Shown: positions 1 to 6,211 of the stretch, in pieces
Numbering within the stretch: the first letter of the stretch is position 1
Layout: each line of letters opens with the position of its first letter
DNA from: an uncultured Lachnospiraceae bacterium
Lineage (GTDB): Bacteria; Bacillota; Clostridia; Lachnospirales; Lachnospiraceae
Assembly: GCA_947175845.1 (NCBI GenBank)
Contig: CAMWOK010000133.1
Coordinates: 1 to 7,636 of the forward strand
Reading direction: 5' to 3'
Length of the DNA: 7,636 nt
Position numbers and translations under genes: made by a program
The notes under the pieces: generated by a model
Database searches by the model: none
What the model was told of the DNA's origin: nothing
Seen by the model: the letters and a program-made list of their open reading frames with translations, nothing else

Positions 1-227
1 CGCGCGTCCACACGGTAAGAATTGGCAATGCGGGCAATCTTGTCAAGGTATTTTGCAATCTGCCTCTCATTTCCTTTTTTCAGGGCATTCTGCAGAAGTT
101 CTATGTTGTCTACCTCCGGGGAATCCGTCACTCTGGCAAATGTATTGGCTCCGATCACATAATACTCCGCACCAATCTGATACATAAAACTTTTCTTTTC
201 ATACAAACTTTCCTTAAAATTGCTCAT
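1..227 (-). CDS. Unidentified protein, 5' part only (runs off left edge)
   Basis: The frame is open from an ATG at 227 to the window edge, giving 75 complete codons with no stop. A strong ribosome binding site (GGAGGAG) lies just upstream of the ATG. The N terminus starts MSNFKESLYEKKS. It is mixed helical, with no signal peptide, no obvious membrane segment and no motif I recognise. A charged stretch at about residues 49-68 (LKKGNERQIAKYLDKIARIA) looks like an amphipathic helix. The gene starts about 40 nt after the stop of the AlkD-like gene on the same strand, with no terminator between them, so it is probably the next gene of the same transcript. I cannot assign a function. It is likely real because of the good ribosome binding site and tight spacing. 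Confidence 0.7.
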   Translation of the reverse strand, partial: MSNFKESLYEKKSFMYQIGAEYYVIGANTFARVTDSPEVDNIELLQNALKKGNERQIAKYLDKIARIANSYRVDA

Positions 228-267
228 GCTGCTCCTCCAATTTTATCACAAATCTGTTGTCTTGTCC

Positions 268-1095
268 TTATTTTTTCAGACGTTTCATATACGCTTTGAT
301 CTCCGGATCCGGATTCAGGGACTCACGGATCTTCTGCAGCGCTTTATTGTACGTCCACGCGTCCATCTGACAATCCTCCACAAGCATCCGGCTGCTCTCA
401 TAGGGAAAACAGACAAATGTTTCCGCCAGAAGCCATGCAGCTGCCATCTGCGCATAGTATCCCTGCGCAAACTCCCTGTTGAGCGTGGCAAGTATTTTGT
501 CCAGATATGGATACTGCTGTCTTGTGCAGACAGACCGCTCCCGGTTTGAAGCGGTGTCGCCGATATCCGTCATGCTGATTTTTCTGTTTCTTGCGATCCT
601 GCGATTGTCGCTGTCATATTTGAGATAGTGGCTTAAAAGCAAAATGAGAGATACCCTTACCTCGTACTCTCTGTCCGAATACAGATATGGCTGCATCAGT
701 TCCCATACTTCAGCGCGGTGTTTGTTTGCAAACGTAAAAGAGTTGCAAAAACTGTCACAGACTGACCAGTTGTCAACATGCGGGATAAACGTTTCCAGAT
801 ATGCCGCGCCTTCCTCATACGGAAACCCTTTTTTTGCCGTCCCATATCCAATCAGAATACCGCGCAGCATCGTCTCCTCAAAAAAGAGATCTCTGCATGC
901 GCCTTCACAGCTGGCAGTTTCCTCTTTCCAGCGCTGTTTATTTTCCTTGTCATTCACTATCGTCTTTGCAAGCTTTCGAAGCTGTGGCAGCCTCACCCCC
1001 ATCAGGGGCTTCGCCCCGGGGATGAGTGCCGCCGAAAACTCTCTGTACTGCTCATCTGCATACTGCGCGAGCACAGTTCTGATCGCCTCACGCAT
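268..1095 (-). CDS. AlkD-like DNA alkylation repair protein (HEAT-repeat DNA glycosylase family)
   Basis: The product resembles the AlkD family of HEAT-like-repeat enzymes, which remove positively charged alkylated bases such as 3- and 7-alkylpurines from DNA. The frame opens further upstream at a GTG (1110). I prefer the ATG at 1095 because the AGGGTGG upstream is better spaced for it and because MREAIRTVL matches the usual family N terminus; this gives 275 residues. Numbered from the GTG, the W-x3-D signature is visible in HVDNWSVCD (W115, D119), with an EVR arginine at 152 and a tryptophan at 226 in AAAWLL. These look equivalent to the DNA-binding and catalytic residues of AlkD. The C-terminal WTYNKALQKIRES is typical of clostridial members. 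The protein is longer than the usual roughly 235 residues because of an extra charged segment at about 165-200. The ATG overlaps the stop of the upstream fusion gene by 8 nt, implying translational coupling. Confidence 0.88.
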   Translation of the reverse strand: MREAIRTVLAQYADEQYREFSAALIPGAKPLMGVRLPQLRKLAKTIVNDKENKQRWKEETASCEGACRDLFFEETMLRGILIGYGTAKKGFPYEEGAAYLETFIPHVDNWSVCDSFCNSFTFANKHRAEVWELMQPYLYSDREYEVRVSLILLLSHYLKYDSDNRRIARNRKISMTDIGDTASNRERSVCTRQQYPYLDKILATLNREFAQGYYAQMAAAWLLAETFVCFPYESSRMLVEDCQMDAWTYNKALQKIRESLNPDPEIKAYMKRLKK

Positions 1096-3091
1096 TTTGC
1101 TGCTGCCCACCCTTTCTGTACTGGACGGGCGTCATTCCCATTTTCTTTTTGAAAATCCGGTTAAAATGCTCCACATTGGGATAACCGACTGACATCGCCA
1201 CATTCTCAACTGTCATATTCCCATTTCGCAGCAGTGTTTTTGCCTTTTTCATGCGGATGTTGATCAGGATGTCACCGAAGGTTTTGCCTGATTTCTCATG
1301 GATATATTTACTCAGATACGGCTCTGAGAGATGGAAGTGCTCCGCGACATCGCCCAGTGCAGTCGCCTGATAATTAGCCTGAATGTAGTTGTATATCTCC
1401 ATCATGCGCTCGTCCTGGCACGCCTCATTTTCCTGAATCTGCGGAAGCTTATTCACGCTGACGCAGAGCGCATGTATGGACGCCTTGATAATATCGTCGT
1501 CCATTCCCACGCCCCAGAACTTCTCGCCGTTGCAGGTGACGCTCACGTACGCGATCGCCTTTGACGAGGAACCTTTTGTGAGCGCGTGCTCCTCATAGTC
1601 TGACAGCTGATAGCTGACGCCAAAATACTGTTTGATCGTGTTGCTCACCGCGTCAAGCCGCCCGTTTCCATTCGCGTCCACAGTCGTCTTCTTGTCTCCG
1701 CAGCTGATCACAGCCTCCGCCATGATGCCGTCAACCTGTTTAAAATGACACTCATGAATCTGGAACAACGGCATGTTCTCCACATAATTCTCGCAGAAAA
1801 TATCGTAAACCCACTGTGGAGAAAGCACTTTGTGCTCCTGGTCAGAGACATCTTTCACAAGATATCCCACCTCCTCGCGCATTGCGTAAGGCAGGGAAAT
1901 GCCATAGTTCTGCTTGAGGATATAATTCACGCCGCCCTTTCCAGACTGGCTGTTGATGCGGATCACATCCGCGTCATAGTTGCGCCCCACATCTTTCGGA
2001 TCGACCGGAAGATACGGAACGGTCCACTTGTCTGCCGCCTTCTCCTCACGCCACTGCATCCCCTTTGCGATGGCATCCTGGTGCGATCCCGAGAACGCTG
2101 TAAACACAAGATCGCCGGAATACGGCTGTCTCTCGTGGACCCGCATACGCGTGAACGTTTCGTATTTCTCCCGGATCTCCGGCATGTTGGAAAAATCAAG
2201 TTTCGGGTCAACACCATGAGAAAACATGTTCATCGCCACAGTGATCAGGTCCACATTTCCTGTCCGCTCACCATTTCCGAAAAGTGTTCCCTCCACGCGG
2301 TCTGCCCCCGCAAGGATGCTGAATTCCGCATCGCACACCCCGCATCCGCGGTCATTGTGGGGATGAACAGAAAGTACCACCGCATCCCTGTATTTGAGAT
2401 TTTTGTGGATGTATTCCACCTGCGTCGCAAACACGTGAGGCATCGCGTTCTCAACGGTTGTCGGTATGTTGATGATCGCCTTTTTGTCCGCTGTCGGCTG
2501 CCAGATGTCAAGCACGGCATTGCACACCTCAACCGCATAGTCTACTTCCGTGCCATGGAAACTCTCGGGACTGTACTCAAACGAGAAGTTTCCGTCTGTC
2601 TCCGACGCCATCTTTTTCAGCAGTTCGGCGCCGTCCGTCGCGATCTTTTTGATCTCATCCCTGCTCTTTTTAAACACCTGCTCACGCTGTGCCACAGAGG
2701 TTGAATTGTAGAGATGGATCACTGCATGGGGCGCTCCCTTGACCGCATCAAAGGTCTTTTTGATAATGTGCTCCCTCGCCTGCGTGAGCACCTGAACCGT
2801 CACGTCATCAGGGATCATATTTCTTTCTATCAGGGCGCGCATAAACTCATATTCGGTCTCTGACGCTGCCGGAAAGCCTACCTCAATTTCCTTGAACCCG
2901 ATATCCACGAGCATATCAAAAAAATGTAATTTTTCATCCAGGCTCATAGGCTCGATCAACGCCTGGTTTCCATCCCTCAAATCAACAGAACACCAGATTG
3001 GCGGCGCTGTGACGGCATCCTTCTTTACCCAGTCATATGTACAGACAGGCGGTAAAAAATACGACTTTTCATACTTGCTTGCATTTTTCAT
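1088..3091 (-). CDS. leuA: 2-isopropylmalate synthase fused to a C-terminal AraC-type DNA-binding domain
   Basis: The enzyme part condenses acetyl-CoA with 2-oxoisovalerate, the first committed step of leucine synthesis. Residues 1 to about 430 are the DRE-TIM metallolyase barrel and linker of the long (yeast-type) LeuA form: WCSVDLRDGNQAL (metal-binding D40 next to R39), SVHPHNDRG (H243, H245) and GNGERTGNVDL. Residues about 440-548 are the LeuA regulatory (leucine-binding) domain, with GNGRLDA, YEEHAL and GVGMDDDI. After a linker at about 549-562, residues about 563-660 form an AraC-family double helix-turn-helix. The first helix pair lies around LGDVAEHFHLSEPYLSKYI, and the signature VGYPNVEHFNRIFKKKMGMT is followed by PVQYRK. 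Ordinary LeuA of this type ends near 550-560 residues, so the fusion adds about 110. It is one uninterrupted frame with all catalytic residues present. The ATG at 3091 has GGAGG 8 nt upstream. A T-box leader precedes it and the AlkD-like gene overlaps its end. Confidence 0.95.
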   Translation of the reverse strand: MKNASKYEKSYFLPPVCTYDWVKKDAVTAPPIWCSVDLRDGNQALIEPMSLDEKLHFFDMLVDIGFKEIEVGFPAASETEYEFMRALIERNMIPDDVTVQVLTQAREHIIKKTFDAVKGAPHAVIHLYNSTSVAQREQVFKKSRDEIKKIATDGAELLKKMASETDGNFSFEYSPESFHGTEVDYAVEVCNAVLDIWQPTADKKAIINIPTTVENAMPHVFATQVEYIHKNLKYRDAVVLSVHPHNDRGCGVCDAEFSILAGADRVEGTLFGNGERTGNVDLITVAMNMFSHGVDPKLDFSNMPEIREKYETFTRMRVHERQPYSGDLVFTAFSGSHQDAIAKGMQWREEKAADKWTVPYLPVDPKDVGRNYDADVIRINSQSGKGGVNYILKQNYGISLPYAMREEVGYLVKDVSDQEHKVLSPQWVYDIFCENYVENMPLFQIHECHFKQVDGIMAEAVISCGDKKTTVDANGNGRLDAVSNTIKQYFGVSYQLSDYEEHALTKGSSSKAIAYVSVTCNGEKFWGVGMDDDIIKASIHALCVSVNKLPQIQENEACQDERMMEIYNYIQANYQATALGDVAEHFHLSEPYLSKYIHEKSGKTFGDILINIRMKKAKTLLRNGNMTVENVAMSVGYPNVEHFNRIFKKKMGMTPVQYRKGGQQQNA

Positions 3092-3099
3092 GTCTCAAT

Positions 3100-3104
3100 C
3101 CTCC
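3100..3104 (-). promoter_or_regulatory. Ribosome binding site of the leuA fusion gene
   Basis: GGAGG lies 8 nt upstream of the ATG at 3091 and downstream of the T-box terminator. It fixes the start and shows that the leader controls transcription, not access to the ribosome binding site. Confidence 0.85.
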
Positions 3105-3175
3105 ACTTTCAGATTTTATTCCGGCGTTAGTTGTATTGGCAAAAATGTCTATGTGCACTCCGTGTCGGTTCGCAC

Positions 3176-3222
3176 AAAAAAATCCTCCGCCTCCACAACA
3201 TCCCTGCTGTAGAGACGAAAGA
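3176..3222 (-). terminator. Regulated intrinsic terminator of the leuA T-box leader
   Basis: On the minus strand, 3222-3205 can pair with 3200-3183 as an 18-bp stem (several G-U pairs) around a GGGA loop at 3204-3201. Seven T residues follow at 3182-3176. The 5' arm contains the CTCTAC (3214-3209) that pairs with GTAGAG (3253-3248) in the antiterminator, so the two structures exclude each other, as expected for a transcriptional T-box. Confidence 0.9.
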
Positions 3223-3480
3223 CCTCCTATATTCCTCCGCGGTACCACTCTACTTTATGTCCTGTGTCATCTCCTGTCCAGAACATACCCTCATCAGCAC
3301 TATCATGCCTCACCCTGATAACGGCGGGTACTCCGTTGCGCCCTACTGAAAATTTCTACGTTAGTCCGTTCAGACACAAAGCTCCAGGATGAGTTCACCA
3401 TACTTCCCATACTGTCTCGCACCTGCCGACAGCTCTCTGAAATGTTCCATGCAGCTACTGCTTCCCTTCATTGCCTTTCG
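3176..3480 (-). promoter_or_regulatory. T-box riboswitch leader, leucine specifier (CUC)
   Basis: The leader senses uncharged tRNA and lets transcription continue when it is bound. The T-box sequence TGGTACCGCGG is at 3247-3237, inside an antiterminator closed by GTAGAG/CTCTAC (3253-3209). Stem I features are visible further upstream: an AGCAGTAGC stretch, AGAGAG followed by CTGTC and GACAG enclosing the GGCAGGTGCGA distal loop, and then the specifier region GAACTCATCC. Reading the triplet before the conserved A gives CUC (3393-3391), a leucine codon, which agrees with the downstream leuA enzyme. Shifted readings would be ACU (Thr) or UCA (Ser) and do not fit the usual position. The 478-nt gap between the neighbouring genes is mostly this leader. 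About 84 nt of plain sequence separates the terminator from the start codon. Confidence 0.93.
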
Positions 3481-3508
3481 CTTATAGCAAATAAAAAATG
3501 ATACTCTT

Positions 3509-3537
3509 ATCTTAACACAAAGATACTTGCATGGCAA
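3509..3537 (-). promoter_or_regulatory. Predicted promoter of the leuA T-box transcript
   Basis: A -35 element TTGCCA (3537-3532) is separated by 17 nt from a -10 element TAAGAT (3514-3509). An upstream TG makes an extended -10 (TGTTAAGAT). The start of transcription would fall near 3502, just before Stem I of the T-box, which is where it should be. Both boxes match consensus only partly, so placement is by inspection. Confidence 0.7.
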
Positions 3538-3555
3538 TGATTAAAATTAATCATT
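3536..3555. repeat. 20-nt inverted repeat abutting the leuA -35 box (candidate operator)
   Basis: The arms AATGATTAA and TTAATCATT are perfectly complementary over 9 nt around a 2-nt centre. The repeat sits between the stop of the DUF2156-GNAT gene and the leuA promoter and overlaps the first two bases of the -35 element. It is not followed by a T run on the minus strand, so it does not look like a terminator for the gene upstream. Its position suits a regulator binding site; the AT-rich sequence leaves some chance that it is coincidental. Confidence 0.5.
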
Positions 3556-3569
3556 ATTATTGATGTTTT

Positions 3570-5396
3570 TTATCCAAGAGTCAGTCCAAGATACCCATCC
3601 CTGCACGCCCAGTCCCCCTGATGCGCCGGCAGCAGAATCATTCCGCCCATGTTGCGCTCGAATGCCCATGCTGCACCTGTGTATCGAAGAAGATCCGGCA
3701 GCACATCGTGAAGCTCAGCATCCTGAAGTGTTGTTTCCACGATGTGAAGACTGTCCTTTTCCACGCGGTACATCAGCACCGCCTTTCTCGGATTTTCCGT
3801 CTCTGCACATGCCGTCAGCAAAAGAGTCCTGCCGCCGCAGAACTGGTTTTCCCGGATCGCATACGCAATTGCCCGCTCGTCCCACTCCACATACCCTTCC
3901 CTTTCCAGGGCCTGGTCCCTGACAGCCTTATACTCCTTCTCGTGCGCATCAGTTACGCGCCAGCATCCAAGCTCCTTTGGATCTTCTGCTTGGCCGCCCG
4001 TCTCCGCTGCCCTCAGCACATGTTCCCCTGCCTCAGGACACTGAAAATTCGCGCTCCCGGTACACCTGCCTGCATAAATCCAACAGGGACTCTCACTGAA
4101 AGCATCCACAAATCCCAGCCGCTCATAATATTTCTGAACGTCTCTGTCCGCCGGCTGCAAAATCAGTGGCTCCTGGTATCGCCTCATGGCATGTCTTATA
4201 AGCTCCGACGCGCAGCCTCTGTTTCTGTACTCCGGAAGGGTCGCAACGGCATAGACATATCTGGCGTTTTCCTTTTTGCCCTCCATGGTGACCTGCACTG
4301 GCAGCAGGCTTGCCATCGACACGGGCCGATTGTCCTGATAGATCACATACATATTCTCGTCTTCAAAACGATTGTTCAGATACAGCTCTATATAAGCCTT
4401 CTCATCGCCAAAACACCGGCTCCAGATCTCTCTGACTGCGTCGCGATCGGTCTCGTTTGCATAGACGACCTGGCTTTCTACCGCCCTGTACTTCTTTAGC
4501 AGAACGTCCGGATAATAGGACAGCTTTGCCTTTCTCAACCCCAAGTCTCCCGTGTCTTCCTCACGGTTTACATACAGATAATCCTGTGTTTCATGCAGGA
4601 CAAACTGCTGATTGATCATGGGATATGCACCCTGCAGATCCGGGTAAGCCTTCTCAAAATGCACTACATATGTGTCGCTGTTGAGCGGTTCCCCGATTGT
4701 AAATGCAACGATTTTCCCACCCTTGTACAGAACGCCTCCCCGCAGACCCAGTTCCTCAAAATGGGAAAATGCCACCTCCAGGACCCCGATCTCCTGCTCC
4801 ATCTCGTCGTTCCACTTCTCAGCGCGCAGTGCCGTCCATTCCCTGGCCATCCTGCGGCACTCCGGGATATTCTCCGTCGTCATCGTCTCGTACTGCCAGT
4901 CGCTGTCATCCATGAACCGCGCGATATGATTTCTCTTCCCGTGAAGCTTCTTTCCGCGCAGTGTTGACAGTTTCTCGACAGTATACAGATAGTCAAAATC
5001 ATCTCTGTCCGAGATAATCTCAAATTCTCCCGGGAACCATTCAATCAGCTTTAACCGGTTTTCCTCCGTGACCGGATAGAGACTCAGCCCCTGGCCGCAG
5101 ACCGCGCATGATTGTTTCATGTGCCCAATCACAGCGCGCTTATCCCCGTCTCCAAAGGGAAACGAGTACTGGACCGCGTCCTGTTCAGTGCTCCTGATCA
5201 CCGCACAGCCACATGCAAATGCCACCTGTACATTGTACACTTTCGCCCAGATAAAGTTATTGGCAAAGGTGTACTCGCACGCATTCAGATTATCCTCTTT
5301 TAACTTTTTATCAATTAACTCCTTGTCATCCAGTGTAATCGGATGAAAAATTAACTTTTCACATTCTGGCATCTGGATTCCCGCCTGTATTTTCAT
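3570..5396 (-). CDS. DUF2156 (phosphatidylglycerol lysyltransferase-like) and GNAT acetyltransferase fusion
   Basis: This 608-residue protein has two recognisable halves. Residues about 10-303 match the DUF2156 domain, related to the C-terminal aminoacyl-transfer domain of MprF-type enzymes: EYTFANNFIW near the start, LRGKKLHGKRNHIARF at about 146-161, and LGLRKAKLSYYPDVLLKKY at about 285-303. Residues about 308-435 are a GNAT N-acetyltransferase fold, with acetyl-CoA-binding motif A as VATLPEYRNRGCASELI (384-400) and YYERLGF (423-429). The last 170 or so residues are not assignable by eye; they may be a further GNAT-related or Eis-like C-terminal region. There is no membrane segment, so it lacks the flippase part of MprF and is probably cytosolic. 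The substrate is unknown. The ATG at 5396 has AAGGA only 2 nt upstream; the ATG at 5372 (MPECEKLIFHP) is better spaced from GGCGGGA and fits the domain boundary, so it may be the true start. It follows nth by 55 nt. Confidence 0.85.
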   Translation of the reverse strand: MKIQAGIQMPECEKLIFHPITLDDKELIDKKLKEDNLNACEYTFANNFIWAKVYNVQVAFACGCAVIRSTEQDAVQYSFPFGDGDKRAVIGHMKQSCAVCGQGLSLYPVTEENRLKLIEWFPGEFEIISDRDDFDYLYTVEKLSTLRGKKLHGKRNHIARFMDDSDWQYETMTTENIPECRRMAREWTALRAEKWNDEMEQEIGVLEVAFSHFEELGLRGGVLYKGGKIVAFTIGEPLNSDTYVVHFEKAYPDLQGAYPMINQQFVLHETQDYLYVNREEDTGDLGLRKAKLSYYPDVLLKKYRAVESQVVYANETDRDAVREIWSRCFGDEKAYIELYLNNRFEDENMYVIYQDNRPVSMASLLPVQVTMEGKKENARYVYAVATLPEYRNRGCASELIRHAMRRYQEPLILQPADRDVQKYYERLGFVDAFSESPCWIYAGRCTGSANFQCPEAGEHVLRAAETGGQAEDPKELGCWRVTDAHEKEYKAVRDQALEREGYVEWDERAIAYAIRENQFCGGRTLLLTACAETENPRKAVLMYRVEKDSLHIVETTLQDAELHDVLPDLLRYTGAAWAFERNMGGMILLPAHQGDWACRDGYLGLTLG

Positions 5397-5451
5397 ATTC
5401 CTTGCTACTCACACATTATGTCCAGTTTTTGAGAAAATATTGATATCTCTA

Positions 5452-6105
5452 TCATCCTATATGCTTCTCACAAATGTCATTTAAACAGCATCTGTCACAG
5501 TACGGTTTCGTCCGCGCCGTGCAGATCTCCCGGCCATGGTCTACAAGCCTGTGGCAGAACTGGTTGCCCTCCTGCGGCGGAATGATCTCCCACAGCGCCA
5601 TCTCCACCTTCTTTGGCTCTCTTATGTTGTCTACCAGCCCCATGCGGTTTGTGAGACGGATACAGTGCGTGTCCGTCACTATCGCGGGCTTTCCGAACAC
5701 ATCTCCCATAATCAGGTTTGCGCTCTTTCTGCCCACTCCCGGAAGTTTCAGCAGCAGGTCGAACTCATCCGGCACTTCGGAGTGAAACTCGTCGCGCAGC
5801 ATCCTCATGCAGGCGCTGATATCCCGCGCTTTGCTGTGTCCCAGCCCGCATGGCCTGACAATGTCCTCAATCTCCTCCACTTCCGCGTCTGCGAGCGCTT
5901 CTATGGTTGGATACTTGTCATACAGTCCCCGCACGATCACGTTGACCCGCGCGTCCGTGCACTGTGCCGCCAGGCGCACGCTGACAAGCAGCTTCCACGC
6001 CTCATTGTAGTCCAATGTACAGTCCGAGTCGGGATATTCCTTCTTGAGCCGCTCGATGATCTCAAGCGCAAGCGCTTTCCTCTTCTTTTTGCTTTTTTTT
6101 CTCAT
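5452..6105 (-). CDS. nth: Endonuclease III (base-excision DNA glycosylase/AP lyase)
   Basis: The enzyme removes oxidised pyrimidines from DNA and cleaves the abasic site, in base excision repair. The helix-hairpin-helix LPGVGRKSAN holds the catalytic lysine K127, and VTDTH holds the catalytic aspartate D145, 18 residues later as in E. coli Nth (K120, D138). LVSVRLAAQCTDARVN is the conserved N-terminal helix region. Four cysteines near the end (C195, C203, C206, C212) would bind the [4Fe-4S] cluster. Their spacing is C-x7-C-x2-C-x5-C, one residue longer in the first gap than the usual x6. The length of 217 is normal for the family. The N terminus is very basic (MRKKSKKKRK). AGGA lies about 10 nt before the ATG. 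It sits between hisS, whose terminator separates the two, and the DUF2156-GNAT gene. Confidence 0.95.
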   Translation of the reverse strand: MRKKSKKKRKALALEIIERLKKEYPDSDCTLDYNEAWKLLVSVRLAAQCTDARVNVIVRGLYDKYPTIEALADAEVEEIEDIVRPCGLGHSKARDISACMRMLRDEFHSEVPDEFDLLLKLPGVGRKSANLIMGDVFGKPAIVTDTHCIRLTNRMGLVDNIREPKKVEMALWEIIPPQEGNQFCHRLVDHGREICTARTKPYCDRCCLNDICEKHIG

Positions 6106-6148
6106 TTTATCTTTTCCTGTCTCTGATAGTCATTGCAGTCTGACAGTC

Positions 6149-6188
6149 AAAAATTGAAGCTGTAAACTGCAAGGTTCACAGCTTCAAT
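6149..6188 (-). terminator. Intrinsic terminator after hisS
   Basis: On the minus strand, 6188-6174 pairs with 6167-6153 as a 15-bp stem (one G-T pair) around a 6-nt loop. The T run continues to 6149. It begins 23 nt after the hisS stop codon. It should end most hisS transcripts, so nth would need readthrough or its own promoter in the 43 nt that remain. Confidence 0.9.
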
Positions 6189-6211
6189 CTTCATCTGAAC
6201 AGAAGACTGTT

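Noticed and set aside
1088..1410. Idea that the fused HTH came from an Ada-like alkylation-response regulator because an alkylation repair gene follows
   Set aside because: Ada also has an AraC-type domain, but here there is no methyltransferase or Ada zinc-cysteine motif, and the HTH sequence looks more like cupin/YesN-type regulators.
1745..2704. Long plus-strand open frame of 319 codons opposite leuA
   Set aside because: It lies wholly antisense to the conserved LeuA coding region, has no convincing ribosome binding site, and its product (rich in His and Arg) looks like a reverse-complement shadow.
3536..3555. Inverted repeat as the terminator of the DUF2156-GNAT gene
   Set aside because: The stem is AT-rich and is followed by GCCATG on the minus strand, with no T run.
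3621..4499. Plus-strand open frame of 292 codons opposite the DUF2156-GNAT gene
   Set aside because: It is antisense to a protein with recognisable domains on the minus strand, and its product has no family features.
5415..5443. Possible promoter for the DUF2156-GNAT gene (-10 CATAAT)
   Set aside because: The -10 is close to consensus, but the best -35 at 17 nt (TCAATA) matches only three bases. It would make more sense with the downstream ATG at 5372, but the evidence is too thin to call.
6122..6150. Possible nth promoter (TTGACT, 16 nt, TATCAG)
   Set aside because: The -35 is good, but the implied transcription start near 6116 would cut into the ribosome binding site, leaving an unworkable leader. 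It also overlaps the hisS terminator tail.
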